A DNA stretch of 64,000 nucleotides from contig NC_015666.1 of the NCBI RefSeq assembly GCF_000217715.1, forward strand, positions 880,270 to 944,269, given 5' to 3'. Below the pieces are notes generated by a model. The model did not search any database, was not told where the DNA came from, and saw nothing but the letters and a program-made list of their open reading frames with translations. The translations under genes and the position numbers were made by a program. The DNA is from Halopiger xanaduensis SH-6 (GTDB taxonomy: Archaea; Halobacteriota; Halobacteria; Halobacteriales; Natrialbaceae). Of the stretch, positions 9,351 to 18,483 are shown piece after piece. Positions within the stretch are counted from its first letter, which is position 1, and each line of letters begins with the position of its first letter.

Positions 9351-9592
9351 TGTGCCAGTGATTTCCAACCACAATCTGCGATAAAATGTTTTCCCGTGAA
9401 CAGGTGCTACTCATCTAGGGAATATTATCAGTTTGAAGATATCGACTATCCCGATGGATTTTCGAAAGCAGTCGTTGCGTGAACGAGCCGATCCAGTCGA
9501 AAGAAGCAAAAGTCGATAATCGTCCGCAACCGCGCGAGTAATGGCGTCTTCGCTACGAACAACTAAGTAGCTCCGACAGCGTGGTGAAAGTG

Positions 9593-10723
9593 ATGGCAGA
9601 CGACCCCGAGGAGGGGATGTTGTCGTGGGACGAATCCGTGTTCAGGGACGAGCACGTCTTCGAAATCGACTACGTCCCCGAGACGTTCAAGCACCGCGAG
9701 GCCCAGACCGAGAGCCTGACGTACGCGCTCCGGCCGGCGGTGCGCGGGTCGCGACCGCTGAACGTGATGGTCCGCGGACCGCCCGGCACCGGCAAGACCA
9801 CGGCCATCCAGAAGCTGTTCGACGAGGTCGGCGCCCAGACCAGCGACGTCCGCACCATCCGCGTCAACTGTCAGGTCAACGCGACCCGCTACTCGGTGTT
9901 CTCGCGGCTCTTCGAGGGCACCTTCGACTACGAGCCGCCCTCTTCGGGGATCTCTTTCAAGAAGCTGTTCGGTCAGATCGCCGAGAAGCTCGTCGAGGAG
10001 GACAAGGTGCTGGTCGTCGCCCTGGACGACGTCAACTACCTCTTCTACGAGAACGAGGCCTCCGACACGCTGTACTCGCTGCTGCGGGCCCACGAGGAGT
10101 ACCCCGGCGCGAAGATCGGCGTCGTCGTCGTCTCCTCCGACCCCGCCCTGGACGTCATCGACGAACTCGATTCGCGCGTCCAGAGCGTCTTCCGCCCCGA
10201 GGACGTCTACTTCCCGGTCTACGACCAGCCCGAGATCGTCGACATCCTCGAGGAGCGCGTGAAACGCGGCTTCCACGACGGCGTCATCGGTCGCGACACC
10301 CTCGAGTACGTCGCCGAACTCACCGCCGACAGCGGCGACCTGCGCGTCGGAATCGACCTCCTGCGCCGTGCCGGACTGAACGCCGAGATGCGCGCGAGTC
10401 GCACCGTCGAGCGCCAGGACGTCGAGGAGGCCTACGAGAAGTCCAAATACATCAACCTCGCGCGCAGCCTCTCGGGGCTGACCGACACCGAGCGGGCGCT
10501 GCTCGAGGTGATCGCCCACCGCGACGGCGAACAGGCCGGCGACATCTACGAGGCCTTCCACGAGCGGACCGACCTCGGCTACACGCGGTACTCGGAGATC
10601 GTCAACAAACTCGACCAACTGGGGCTGATCGACGCCGAGTACACGGACGTTGACGGCCGCGGGCGCTCGCGGTCGCTGTCGCTGTCCTACGAGAAAGAGG
10701 CGGTGTTGAACCGGCTCGAGTGA
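9593..10723 (+). CDS. Orc1/Cdc6-family AAA+ ATPase (replication initiator type)
   Basis: 376 aa. Walker A RGPPGTGKTT (residues 61-70), Walker B-like VVALDDVNYL (141-150), sensor and lid regions to about 280, then a C-terminal winged helix (about 290-376). Walker B has Asp-Asp where most Orc1/Cdc6 proteins have Asp-Glu. Family members bind origins and load MCM, encoded here at 43545-45653. A GGTGA Shine-Dalgarno sequence lies 5 bases before the ATG and decides this start over the in-frame ATG four codons upstream. I could not see convincing origin-recognition boxes next to it. Confidence 0.9.
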   Translation: MADDPEEGMLSWDESVFRDEHVFEIDYVPETFKHREAQTESLTYALRPAVRGSRPLNVMVRGPPGTGKTTAIQKLFDEVGAQTSDVRTIRVNCQVNATRYSVFSRLFEGTFDYEPPSSGISFKKLFGQIAEKLVEEDKVLVVALDDVNYLFYENEASDTLYSLLRAHEEYPGAKIGVVVVSSDPALDVIDELDSRVQSVFRPEDVYFPVYDQPEIVDILEERVKRGFHDGVIGRDTLEYVAELTADSGDLRVGIDLLRRAGLNAEMRASRTVERQDVEEAYEKSKYINLARSLSGLTDTERALLEVIAHRDGEQAGDIYEAFHERTDLGYTRYSEIVNKLDQLGLIDAEYTDVDGRGRSRSLSLSYEKEAVLNRLE

Positions 10724-10828
10724 CGGCGCCCCGTTCCTGATACCGTACCGTACTGCTCGTCCTTCGACCACGAGATGCCAGCAGTCGCCGGCCCAACCGC
10801 AACGGGCGACTCCGTCCAAGCCGAGGGC

Positions 10829-11227
10829 ATGGAACGCCACGACTTCTACGGCTCCGTCCAGTTCGAAGCGGACCTCGCCGACGAAGCCGACGCCCGCGAC
10901 GCCACCCAGGCGGTGCTCTCCGCGCTGGGCGAACGGTTGGACGAGACGCGCCTGCAGCGCATCGACGGCGAGTTGCCCGCCGAGATCGGCGATCACCTCG
11001 TCGAGGGCGCCTCCGGTCGGCGGTTCGACTACGATGAATTCCTCGAGCGGATCACCGAGCGCGCCGACCGGGCCGACACCGGCGAGCCGGAGGCGCTCGC
11101 GCAGGCGGTCGTCGGGACCGCGCTCGAGCACATCAGCGACGAGGAGGCCGAAGGACTGCGCGACCGGCTCGAAGAACTGGAGTTCGGCGCGGCGATTCCG
11201 GAGACGGGGCCGGGCGCCAGGAGTTAG
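10829..11227 (+). CDS. DUF2267 family protein, copy 1
   Basis: 132 aa. The block FYGSVQFEADL through ATQAVLSALGERL, ELPAEIGDHL and the C-terminal helical pair match DUF2267, a small all-helical family of unknown function. It is paralogous to the next gene (shared ATxAVLxxLGERL, LPxxxxxHL, YDEFLERI/SEEEFVSRI). I prefer the internal ATG preceded by GAGGGC because the family domain begins there; an upstream ATG would add 18 residues without domain similarity. It is soluble, with no signal peptide. Confidence 0.72.
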   Translation: MERHDFYGSVQFEADLADEADARDATQAVLSALGERLDETRLQRIDGELPAEIGDHLVEGASGRRFDYDEFLERITERADRADTGEPEALAQAVVGTALEHISDEEAEGLRDRLEELEFGAAIPETGPGARS

Positions 11228-11285
11228 GACGGCACCCGGCAGTTGCCGCCCGAACCGTGAGGGACCGAGTCGCCCTTGCAACGGT

Positions 11286-11708
11286 ATGGACCAGGCAGAA
11301 CTACTCGAGACGGTGAGCGACCGCGCCGCCGCCGACGCGGACGAGGAATCGGCCGACGACGCGACTCGGGCGGTCCTCCAGACGCTCGGCGAGCGACTGA
11401 GCGCGGACGAAGCCCGGGATCTGGCCGCGCAGCTCCCCGGCGACCTGAGCCAGCACCTCACGGGGGGCGAGTCTGGCCAGCGCTTCTCCGAGGAGGAGTT
11501 CGTCTCTCGGATCGACCGGCGCATGGATACCACCGAACTGCACGGCGAAGAAGCGGCGACGACCGTCCTCGGAACGGTCCTCGAGGCGGTCGACGAGAGC
11601 GAGCGCGCGGCCGTCGTCGACCGGTTCGACCGCTACGGCTTCGGCGAACTGCTCGCGGAGACGGACGCGGACGCCGACGTCGACGAGCGGACGCCCGGCG
11701 AGTACTGA
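11286..11708 (+). CDS. DUF2267 family protein, copy 2
   Basis: 140 aa. Clear DUF2267 pattern: DATRAVLQTLGERLSADEARDLAAQLP near residues 25-50, then FSEEEFVSRI and a C-terminal segment ending in an acidic tail. It follows the first DUF2267 gene by 58 bases on the same strand, so the two arose by tandem duplication and may be co-transcribed. No function is established for the family; in bacteria members often sit near stress genes. Nothing in the sequence points to catalysis. Confidence 0.75.
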   Translation: MDQAELLETVSDRAAADADEESADDATRAVLQTLGERLSADEARDLAAQLPGDLSQHLTGGESGQRFSEEEFVSRIDRRMDTTELHGEEAATTVLGTVLEAVDESERAAVVDRFDRYGFGELLAETDADADVDERTPGEY

Positions 11709-11834
11709 TCGTCCGGCCGCTTTTCACCGGCGGTTCTCGGTTTTACCGCGTCGGTCCACGGGCGACTCGAGCGTCATCGGCCGATAGCCGGCCAGAGCGA
11801 CTCGAGCAGCGCGTCGGACGAGCGACACGGGGAG

Positions 11835-12101
11835 CTACGCCTGATCGACCTGCTCGCGGTAGTCCTCGACCGTCTCGATGGCCGACTCGACCTTGTCCTC
11901 GGTGTTGCCGTCGGTCCGCTCGCGAACCTGCCGGAGCGTGTTGAGCCGTTCGTCGAGGATCGCGTGATCCGGCGCGGTGTCGCTCCTCACGTAGTCGGCG
12001 AACGCGTCCGTCGTCTCGCGGATGTCCTCGCGCACGTCGTCGTCCGCCGATTTGGCCGCTTCCTCGAGGTCGTCTCGAGCCTGCTGCAGTTGCTCTGTCA
12101 T
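11835..12101 (-). CDS. Small helical hypothetical protein
   Basis: 88 aa, strongly charged and almost entirely predicted helix, with repeated EL/QA/DD heptad-like spacing (MTEQLQQARDDLEEAAKSA). It resembles small coiled-coil proteins widespread in haloarchaea whose role is not known. The start is the ATG directly before TEQLQQ; earlier ATGs would enter the shared promoter region with the exported protein on the other strand. It converges with the DUF2267 pair. Confidence 0.7.
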   Translation of the reverse strand: MTEQLQQARDDLEEAAKSADDDVREDIRETTDAFADYVRSDTAPDHAILDERLNTLRQVRERTDGNTEDKVESAIETVEDYREQVDQA

Positions 12102-12393
12102 AGTCGACACCACCACGAGGCGACCCATAACGATTGAGCGAGCAATCGCCACGTGGCGACCGCCGTCCGCTGGAAGGGCCACCGTACGTCGGAATACGAC
12201 GAAACCACCGACTCGGGGCGACCGCAGTGCCGCCGATAGATCGACCGGGACGCTCCTCTCGCCGCTCGAGTTACGGTCGCCCTTCGCCCGTCACCGGCGG
12301 GCTACACCGCGGCCGGCGGCGGGAAACGCCGGAACAACCATCGATACTAACACGCACCGTTTTTCTTCCCCGGTCCTCCGACTCGGTCGCACC

Positions 12394-13155
12394 ATGCCAG
12401 TATCACGACGGACGGCCCTGAAATCGCTGGGCGTCGCCGGTGGATTGACCGCAGCGAGCGGCACGGTCTTCGCGACCGGCGAACACGAAGCGGACGAACG
12501 ATCGAAACGGAAGAAAAGCGGGAACGCCGGCGACGAGCGGGCGACCGACGTCCCCACCGCCGCGGTTCGCGTCGCGCACTTCTCGCCGGACGCGCCGAAC
12601 GTCGACGTCTACGTCGACTGGACCCGCGTCCTCGAGGACGTTCCCTACGGCGAGATCTCGCCGTACCTCGAGGTCGAGCCGGGTACGTACACGGTGACGA
12701 TCACGCCGACCGGCGATCCGGAGACGAAAGCGTTCGAGGGAGAGGTCACCGTCGGCGAAGGCTTTTACACCGTGGCGGCGATCGGCGAACTCGGCGCGGA
12801 CACGTTCCGCCCCGAGGTCCTCACGGACGCCGGCTCAGCGCTGGTGCGGGCCTTCCACGCCTCGCCGGACGCCCCCGCGGTCGACGTCTACGCCGACGGC
12901 GAACCGCTGTTCGCAGACCTCTCCTTCGGCGAGTCGACGAACTACGTCGCCGTGCCGGCCGGCAGCTACGCGCTGTCGCTCCGGCCGGCGGGCGACGCGG
13001 AGACGGTCGTCGCCGAGTTCGACGCGCCGGTTGAAGCGGGCACCGCCTACACCGCGAGCGCGATCGGCTACCTCGAGCCGCCCGCCGACGCCGCGGACCG
13101 CGGCCTGGAGGCGGCAATCTCGGTCGACGGTGCGATGAGCGCGAGCGACGACTGA
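12394..13155 (+). CDS. Tat-exported DUF4397 repeat protein
   Basis: 253 aa. A twin-arginine signal opens the protein (SRRTALKSLG followed by a hydrophobic Ala/Gly/Leu run). After a charged linker come two DUF4397 domains, each with the phrase VRxxHxSPDAPxVDVY (about residues 67 and 150) and a closing VxAIGxL strand. These Ig-like domains occur in surface and extracellular proteins and may mediate adhesion or carbohydrate contacts. There is no lipobox cysteine, so it is probably secreted or held by other means. The start is set by the Tat motif. Confidence 0.87.
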   Translation: MPVSRRTALKSLGVAGGLTAASGTVFATGEHEADERSKRKKSGNAGDERATDVPTAAVRVAHFSPDAPNVDVYVDWTRVLEDVPYGEISPYLEVEPGTYTVTITPTGDPETKAFEGEVTVGEGFYTVAAIGELGADTFRPEVLTDAGSALVRAFHASPDAPAVDVYADGEPLFADLSFGESTNYVAVPAGSYALSLRPAGDAETVVAEFDAPVEAGTAYTASAIGYLEPPADAADRGLEAAISVDGAMSASDD

Positions 13156-13281
13156 CGGCTCGCACGATCCGATCCGTTTCTTCGCTTTTTCCGGCACGAT
13201 AGCGACGATTCCGACGGCGACGCGTCGCGGTCGCTCGCCGCATGCGAGCGCGTAAAGTACCTCGAACCCCTGTTCCCGATA

Positions 13282-15348
13282 ATGAGCGACTCCGATTCTC
13301 GAGGGCCCCTCCAGCCGGACCGTCCCGACGTCGACCGGCCGTTCGAGGTCGACGCGCCGTTCGAACCCGCGGGCGATCAGCCCGAGGCGATCGAGCAACT
13401 GGCCGAGGGCTTCCGGCAGGGGATGGACAAGCAGACCCTGCTGGGCGTCACCGGCTCCGGGAAGACGAACACCGTCTCGTGGGTGATCGAGGAGATTCAG
13501 AAGCCGACGCTGGTGATCGCCCACAACAAGACGCTCGCCGCACAGCTCTACGAGGAGTTCCGGAACCTGTTCCCCGAGAACGCCGTCGAGTACTTCGTCT
13601 CCTACTACGACTACTACCAGCCCGAAGCCTACGTCGAGCAGACCGACACCTACATCGACAAGGACGCGTCGATCAACGACGAGATCGATCGCCTGCGCCA
13701 CTCCGCCACTCGCTCCCTCCTGACCCGCGAGGACGTCATCGTCGTCGCCTCCGTCTCCGCCATCTACGGCCTGGGTGACCCGCGCAACTACGTCGACATG
13801 TCCCTGCGCCTCGAGGTGGGCCAGGAGGTCGGCCGCGACGAGTTACTGAAACAGCTCGTGGACCTGAACTACGAGCGCAACGACGTCGACTTCACCCAGG
13901 GCACCTTCCGCGTCCGGGGCGACACCGTCGAAATCTACCCGATGTACGGCCGCTACGCCGTCCGCGTCGAACTCTGGGGCGACGAGATCGACCGCATGGT
14001 CAAGGTCGACCCCCTCGAGGGCGAGACCAAAGGCGACCAACAGGCCGTGCTCGTCCACCCGGCCGAGCACTACTCGATTCCGGAGACGAAACTCGAGCGG
14101 GCGATGGACGAGATCCGCGAGGACCTCGACTCCCGGATCTCCTACTTCGAACGGAAGGGCGACATGATCGCCGCCCAGCGCATCGAGGAGCGGACGACGT
14201 TCGATCTCGAGATGATGCAGGAGACGGGCTACTGCTCGGGGATCGAGAATTATTCCGTGTACCTCTCGGACCGCGAGTCGGGCGACGCACCTTACACCCT
14301 GTTGGACTACTTCCCCGACGACTTCCTGACGGTCGTCGACGAGTCCCACCAGACGCTGCCCCAGATCCGCGGCCAGTACGCCGGCGACAAGTCCCGCAAG
14401 GACTCGCTGGTCGAGAACGGCTTCCGCCTCCCCACCGCGTACGACAACCGCCCGCTGACCTTCGAGGAGTTCGAGGAGAAGACCGACCAGACGCTGTACG
14501 TCTCGGCGACGCCGGGCGACTACGAGCGCGAGCACAGCGACCGGATCGCCGAGCAGATCGTTCGACCCACGCACCTCGTGGACCCCGAAATCGAGGTGTC
14601 CGAGGCCACCGGCCAGATCGACGACCTGATGGACCGCATCGACGAGCGCATCGAACGGGACGAGCGGACGCTCGTTACCACCCTCACTAAGCGGATGGCC
14701 GAGGACCTCACGGAGTACTTAGAGGAGGCGGGCGTCGACGTCGCCTACATGCACGACGAGACGGACACCCTCGAGCGCCACGAGATCATCCGCTCGCTCC
14801 GGTTGGGCGAGATCGACGTGCTCGTGGGGATCAACCTGCTGCGCGAGGGGCTCGACATTCCGGAGGTCTCGCTGGTCGGCATCCTCGACGCCGACCAGGA
14901 GGGCTTCCTGCGCTCCGAGACGACGCTGGTCCAGACGATGGGGCGCGCGGCGCGCAACGTCAACGGGAAGGTCGTCCTCTACGCCGACGAACCTTCGAAC
15001 GCGATGGAAGCCGCCATCGAGGAGACCCGGCGTCGCCGGCGGATCCAGCAGGAGTTCAACGAGGAACACGGCTTCGAACCGACCACCATCGAGAAGGAGA
15101 TCGGCGAGACCAACCTGCCCGGCAGCAAGACCGACACCTCCGAGGTCTCCGGCAAATCGCTCGAGGACGAGGACGACGCCGCCCGCTACGTCGACGAACT
15201 CGAGCAACAGATGCAGGAGGCCGCGAGCAACCTCGAGTTCGAGTTAGCTGCGGATATCCGCGACCGGATTCGGGAGGTCCGCGAGGAGTTCGACCTCGAG
15301 GGCGGCGACGAGGACGAGGGGATCGCGCCGCCGACCGAGGAGTTCTGA
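13282..15348 (+). CDS. uvrB: UvrB, nucleotide excision repair helicase subunit
   Basis: 688 aa, the usual length. Walker [12 protein letters not shown] (residues 54-64), the damage-probing beta-hairpin with [10 protein letters not shown] (108-117), DE-x-H-type box [11 protein letters not shown] near 353, helicase motifs around [13 protein letters not shown] and QTMGRAARN, and a C-terminal UVR motif (about 635-670) that contacts UvrC. It works with UvrA and UvrC to incise bulky DNA lesions. UvrC is encoded 3.9 kb away on the opposite strand; UvrA is not in the window. Confidence 0.97.
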   Translation: MSDSDSRGPLQPDRPDVDRPFEVDAPFEPAGDQPEAIEQLAEGFRQGMDKQTLLGVTGSGKTNTVSWVIEEIQKPTLVIAHNKTLAAQLYEEFRNLFPENAVEYFVSYYDYYQPEAYVEQTDTYIDKDASINDEIDRLRHSATRSLLTREDVIVVASVSAIYGLGDPRNYVDMSLRLEVGQEVGRDELLKQLVDLNYERNDVDFTQGTFRVRGDTVEIYPMYGRYAVRVELWGDEIDRMVKVDPLEGETKGDQQAVLVHPAEHYSIPETKLERAMDEIREDLDSRISYFERKGDMIAAQRIEERTTFDLEMMQETGYCSGIENYSVYLSDRESGDAPYTLLDYFPDDFLTVVDESHQTLPQIRGQYAGDKSRKDSLVENGFRLPTAYDNRPLTFEEFEEKTDQTLYVSATPGDYEREHSDRIAEQIVRPTHLVDPEIEVSEATGQIDDLMDRIDERIERDERTLVTTLTKRMAEDLTEYLEEAGVDVAYMHDETDTLERHEIIRSLRLGEIDVLVGINLLREGLDIPEVSLVGILDADQEGFLRSETTLVQTMGRAARNVNGKVVLYADEPSNAMEAAIEETRRRRRIQQEFNEEHGFEPTTIEKEIGETNLPGSKTDTSEVSGKSLEDEDDAARYVDELEQQMQEAASNLEFELAADIRDRIREVREEFDLEGGDEDEGIAPPTEEF

Positions 15349-15410
15349 GCGGCTCGACGAACGTACTCGATCACAAGACTTTCACCGCCCGTGCCACGAG
15401 CGGGTGACGG

Positions 15411-15962
15411 ATGCGCCGAATACTACTCGTCGTGGCGCTTGCGGCACTCGTATCGGTCGCCGGCTGTTCGGGATTCGTCGGCGAGACGGGCGCTCCGTCG
15501 TCCGACGCCGACGGAACGCTCGAGACTGCCGGAAACGGCACCGTCGAAGCCCAGAACCAGACGGCCGACGCGACGGCCGCCAACCAGACGGTGCAAATCG
15601 AGGCGAACGAATCGGTCGCCGGAAGCGAGTGGGAATCGCTGTCGGTGACGTACCCGCGCGAAAACTTCACCGTCGAGAGCGCCCAGCACGAGGAGATCGC
15701 GCTCGGCGTGGATACGAACGGCGACGGCGCGATCGACCGCGAGTTCAACGAGACTCACGTTAGCGGCGTCAACAACAACGACTACTCGTTCACCGTCGAA
15801 CTCGACGCGGACTACACGCTCGAGGACGGCGACGTGGTCGTCGCCGAGTACCCGGCCGTCAACAATCCGTCCGAACCGGGCGAGTACGCGGTCGAGGTGA
15901 CGCTTAACGAGGAACAGACGGTCGAGGGAACGATCGAGATTACGGCCGACGAGAGCGGCTGA
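15411..15962 (+). CDS. Lipoprotein of unknown function
   Basis: 183 aa. An N-terminal signal (MRRILLVVALAALVSVAGC) ends in a lipobox with Cys19 as the predicted lipidation site. The mature part begins with a Thr/Asn/Glu-rich linker containing several N-x-S/T sequons, then a beta-rich domain (YPRENFTVESAQHEEIALGV ... YSFTVELDADYTL). It has no recognised family. It is likely a membrane-anchored surface protein. It follows uvrB by 62 bases but appears functionally unrelated. Confidence 0.75.
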   Translation: MRRILLVVALAALVSVAGCSGFVGETGAPSSDADGTLETAGNGTVEAQNQTADATAANQTVQIEANESVAGSEWESLSVTYPRENFTVESAQHEEIALGVDTNGDGAIDREFNETHVSGVNNNDYSFTVELDADYTLEDGDVVVAEYPAVNNPSEPGEYAVEVTLNEEQTVEGTIEITADESG

Positions 15963-16087
15963 GGCGTCTCGAGTCGCGGTTCGCCGGCCTTTTACTGAAC
16001 TGCTCGCGGTTGCGACCGGCCGTTCGATGCGGTGTGTTCGGCGTCGATTAGACTGATTCGTCTCCGTAGGAAGAGAGAAACGACCGT

Positions 16088-17314
16088 TCAGAGCACGCCG
16101 AAGCCGAACTCCGCCATTCCGAAGACAGGCGCCCACAGCAGGTGGAGCGCGACGCCGACGATGACTGCCGGCAGGAAGTTGTAGATCGAGGCGACGACGG
16201 CCGCCTTCGCGTCGACGGCCAGCAGCGGGAACAGGGCGTCCCCGTCCTGTGCGATCGCGTTGGCGGTCAGTGCGGAGAACGGAAGCCCGCCCTCGGCGTA
16301 GACGCTCGCCAGCAGGATCTGCGGGCCGCAGCCCGGAATGAGGCCGACGACCGCGGCGCCGATCGGCGCGAGCACGCCAGCCGTCGAGGCGAGCGCGGCG
16401 ACGTTCAGTCCGGTGAGGAGGACGGCGTACTCGTAGACGAGGAAGGCTACGAGGACCCAGACGGTGACGAAACTCGTCTCCATCGCCGCGTGGGTGAGCG
16501 TGTCGTAGATCGATTTGAAGGAGTCTCGAGCCCGCGCGATCTCGCCCTCACCGACGTAGTGGCGGCCGACGACGTAGAGGTACAGCGATAGCAGAGCGCC
16601 GGCGATGCCGACGACGGTGAAGAGGCCGTCGAAGCCGAGGCCGGTCGCGAGCGGGACCTCGGGACCACCTCGGAACAGGTACAGCGATCCGAGAACGAGG
16701 CCGGCGACGGCGGCGACCCACCACAGGACGTGCGCGAGATGGGAGAGCGGCGTGAGCACTCGAGAGCGTCGATCCGGCCCGGTCTCGTGGGCGTGAGTCG
16801 GCGCCGGGCCGCCGTAGTCGTGGGCGGGATTCGGTCCGACGCCGCCGTTGACGACGGTCCCGCCGTCGGTCGTTGCGTTCGGCGAGAGTCGGGCCACGGC
16901 GGCGTCGACCCGCGAGACGCCCAGCCCGACGGAGTCGACGAGGTAGCCGGTCGCGACCGAGGCCGCGAAGGCGATGGCGTAGGCGTACAGCGCGGCCTCG
17001 GGCGCGAGCGCGAGGATCACGAACGCCGAGTCGCCGGCGGTCGCTCCCAGCGTCGCGACGACGGTGCCGAAGCTGACGGTTCCGCGGACGTACAGCGGCA
17101 TCACGATGATCGCGCCCCCACAGCCGGGCGTCAGCCCGAGCAGGCCGCCGAACAGCACCTGTAGCCGCTCGTTGTCCTCGATCGCTGCGAGTAGGGCGCC
17201 GTCGGTCCGGTACTGGATCAGGCCGAACGCGAGCACCGTTATCGCGACGAACGCGCTCACCTGCACGTAGCCGTCACGCAGCGACTCGAGGAGGACCGTC
17301 AGCAGTTCGTTCAC
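16088..17314 (-). CDS. Putative 10-TM heavy-metal/manganese exporter (ArsP_2-type permease)
   Basis: 408 aa, with about ten membrane segments in two related halves. Each half carries the diagnostic PGCG motif: LTPGCGGAI (residues 61-69) and LIPGCGPQI in the second half, both followed by a long helix with small residues. A His/Asp-containing loop (about residues 148-185) separates the halves. Proteins of this family are predicted metal-ion exporters; manganese has been proposed, but the ion is not shown by sequence. Two TTAG...CTAA palindromes sit upstream. Confidence 0.8.
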   Translation of the reverse strand: MNELLTVLLESLRDGYVQVSAFVAITVLAFGLIQYRTDGALLAAIEDNERLQVLFGGLLGLTPGCGGAIIVMPLYVRGTVSFGTVVATLGATAGDSAFVILALAPEAALYAYAIAFAASVATGYLVDSVGLGVSRVDAAVARLSPNATTDGGTVVNGGVGPNPAHDYGGPAPTHAHETGPDRRSRVLTPLSHLAHVLWWVAAVAGLVLGSLYLFRGGPEVPLATGLGFDGLFTVVGIAGALLSLYLYVVGRHYVGEGEIARARDSFKSIYDTLTHAAMETSFVTVWVLVAFLVYEYAVLLTGLNVAALASTAGVLAPIGAAVVGLIPGCGPQILLASVYAEGGLPFSALTANAIAQDGDALFPLLAVDAKAAVVASIYNFLPAVIVGVALHLLWAPVFGMAEFGFGVL

Positions 17315-17353
17315 GGGGTTTCACCCGGGATCGGCGTTCCCGCAGCACGAAGA

Positions 17354-17367
17354 TTAGACATCTCTAA
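17354..17367. promoter_or_regulatory. TTAG-N6-CTAA palindrome upstream of the metal-exporter gene
   Basis: TTAG-ACATCT-CTAA lies 40-53 bases ahead of the exporter start codon. It shares the TTAG/CTAA outer arms of the iron boxes at 56160 and 58267, but lacks the inner GG/CC. It may be a site for a DtxR/MntR-type metal regulator. A second, weaker repeat (TTTAG-N9-CTAAA, 17375-17393) lies just beyond it. Confidence 0.4.
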
Positions 17368-17374
17368 AGATTAG

Positions 17375-17393
17375 TTTAGTAGCACGCGCTAAA
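17375..17393. promoter_or_regulatory. TTTAG-N9-CTAAA inverted repeat
   Basis: A second imperfect palindrome in the same AT-rich island, between the metal exporter and the GNAT gene, both of which lie on the minus strand. The wide spacing makes it a weaker operator candidate than its neighbour. It lies upstream of the exporter and downstream of the GNAT gene's stop codon. Confidence 0.25.
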
Positions 17394-17513
17394 TAGTTGC
17401 TGGTGAACGCAATCGAGACGACGGTTCGATGCCGAGGGTTCCGTCGGTCGGGGCAGATGGAACCCGTCGCTCCGAAAACCGCGGCTCTACCGCGACGCGG
17501 ACCGTTGGTGCGA

Positions 17514-18017
17514 TTATAACTCGAGCGTGTAGACGACCTCGCGGCGCTGCTCGTCGCCGATTTCGACGGTCCCCTCGCCGGTCCGCTCGAACCCTTGTCG
17601 TTCGTAGAACTCGCGGCCGCCCTCGTTCGAGGCGAGGTCGATCGCGCGCATCCGCTCCATGTTGAAGTCCTGCAGGTCCTCGCAGAGTCGCTCGTGCAGC
17701 GCCGTTCCGATTCCCTCGTTCTGGTGGTCCGGATGGACGGCCATGCGGAGCACGTCGCCCTCGTCCTCGGTGACGACGCCGTGCGTGAATCCGACGACTT
17801 CCCCGTCGCGCTCGGCGACGAGGAACGCAGTGCCGGCCTTCGAGAGCGCCGTCTCGAGCGCGTCGTCGCCGTACCACTCGTCGATGGTTCGGTCGATGGT
17901 GTCGGCGTCGAGTTCGTCGTAGGTGTCGTGCCATGTGTCGCGGGCGACGGCCCTGATCCCCTCGCGGTCCTCGAGTGTCGCGGGACGGATCTCGATCTGT
18001 GTCTGTGTCTGTGTCAT
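17514..18017 (-). CDS. GNAT family N-acetyltransferase
   Basis: 167 aa, single GNAT fold. The acetyl-CoA pyrophosphate-binding motif is visible as VHPDHQNEGIGTALHERL (motif A, about residues 94-111). It is followed by LASNEGGREFYERQGF, the usual motif-B strand-helix. The substrate is unknown. The N terminus MTQTQTQ comes from three copies of a CTGTGT hexamer on the plus strand, a microsatellite that could vary in length. Confidence 0.87.
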   Translation of the reverse strand: MTQTQTQIEIRPATLEDREGIRAVARDTWHDTYDELDADTIDRTIDEWYGDDALETALSKAGTAFLVAERDGEVVGFTHGVVTEDEGDVLRMAVHPDHQNEGIGTALHERLCEDLQDFNMERMRAIDLASNEGGREFYERQGFERTGEGTVEIGDEQRREVVYTLEL

Positions 18018-18108
18018 AGCGCGCGCTACATCGGCGGTCGGTAAAGTGCTAACACCCCGTCGGATAGTCGATACGTTCCCGCCCTCTTCGGAATCGCTCG
18101 GTGGAACG

Positions 18109-18405
18109 CTACTCCTGGACCTTGAACCCGCGCTCGCGAAGCAGGTCCGGAACCCGATCGCGGTGGTCGCCCTGCAACTCGATGTGGCCTTCGGTGACCG
18201 TGCCGCCCGTCCCGAGCGAACTCTTCAGGTCGGAGGCGACGTCCTCGATCTCCGACTTCGAGAGGTCGAACCCCTCGACGATCGTCACCGGCTTGTCGTA
18301 GCGCCGGCTCTCGGTTCGGAGCCGCAGTTGCTGTTGTGACGTCTCGAGGTCGCCCTGGCCGTCGAGTTCGTCGAGCAGATCCTCGAGGTCGTCGTCGTTT
18401 GACAT
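18109..18405 (-). CDS. SUI1/aIF1-family translation initiation factor
   Basis: 98 aa. The C-terminal SUI1 domain (about residues 30-98) has the family core: KPVTIVEGF, then LKSSLGTGGTVTEGHIELQGDH, then VPDLLRERGF. Archaeal aIF1 binds the small ribosomal subunit and checks start-codon choice; a YciH-like role is also possible. An acidic N-terminal extension of about 25 residues (DDDLEDLLDEL) is typical of haloarchaea. Single gene, no operon partner. Confidence 0.92.
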   Translation of the reverse strand: MSNDDDLEDLLDELDGQGDLETSQQQLRLRTESRRYDKPVTIVEGFDLSKSEIEDVASDLKSSLGTGGTVTEGHIELQGDHRDRVPDLLRERGFKVQE

Positions 18406-18483
18406 ACGGTGACGTTGGGTCGGACGCGCGGATAGCCCTGTCCTTGCGCTCGCAACTGTCTGAATGCGGGGCGGCGGACGCGG

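Noticed and set aside
9351-9592. Possible replication origin next to the Orc gene
   Set aside because: The region is AT-rich, but I could not find repeated origin-recognition boxes; it also must hold two divergent promoters.
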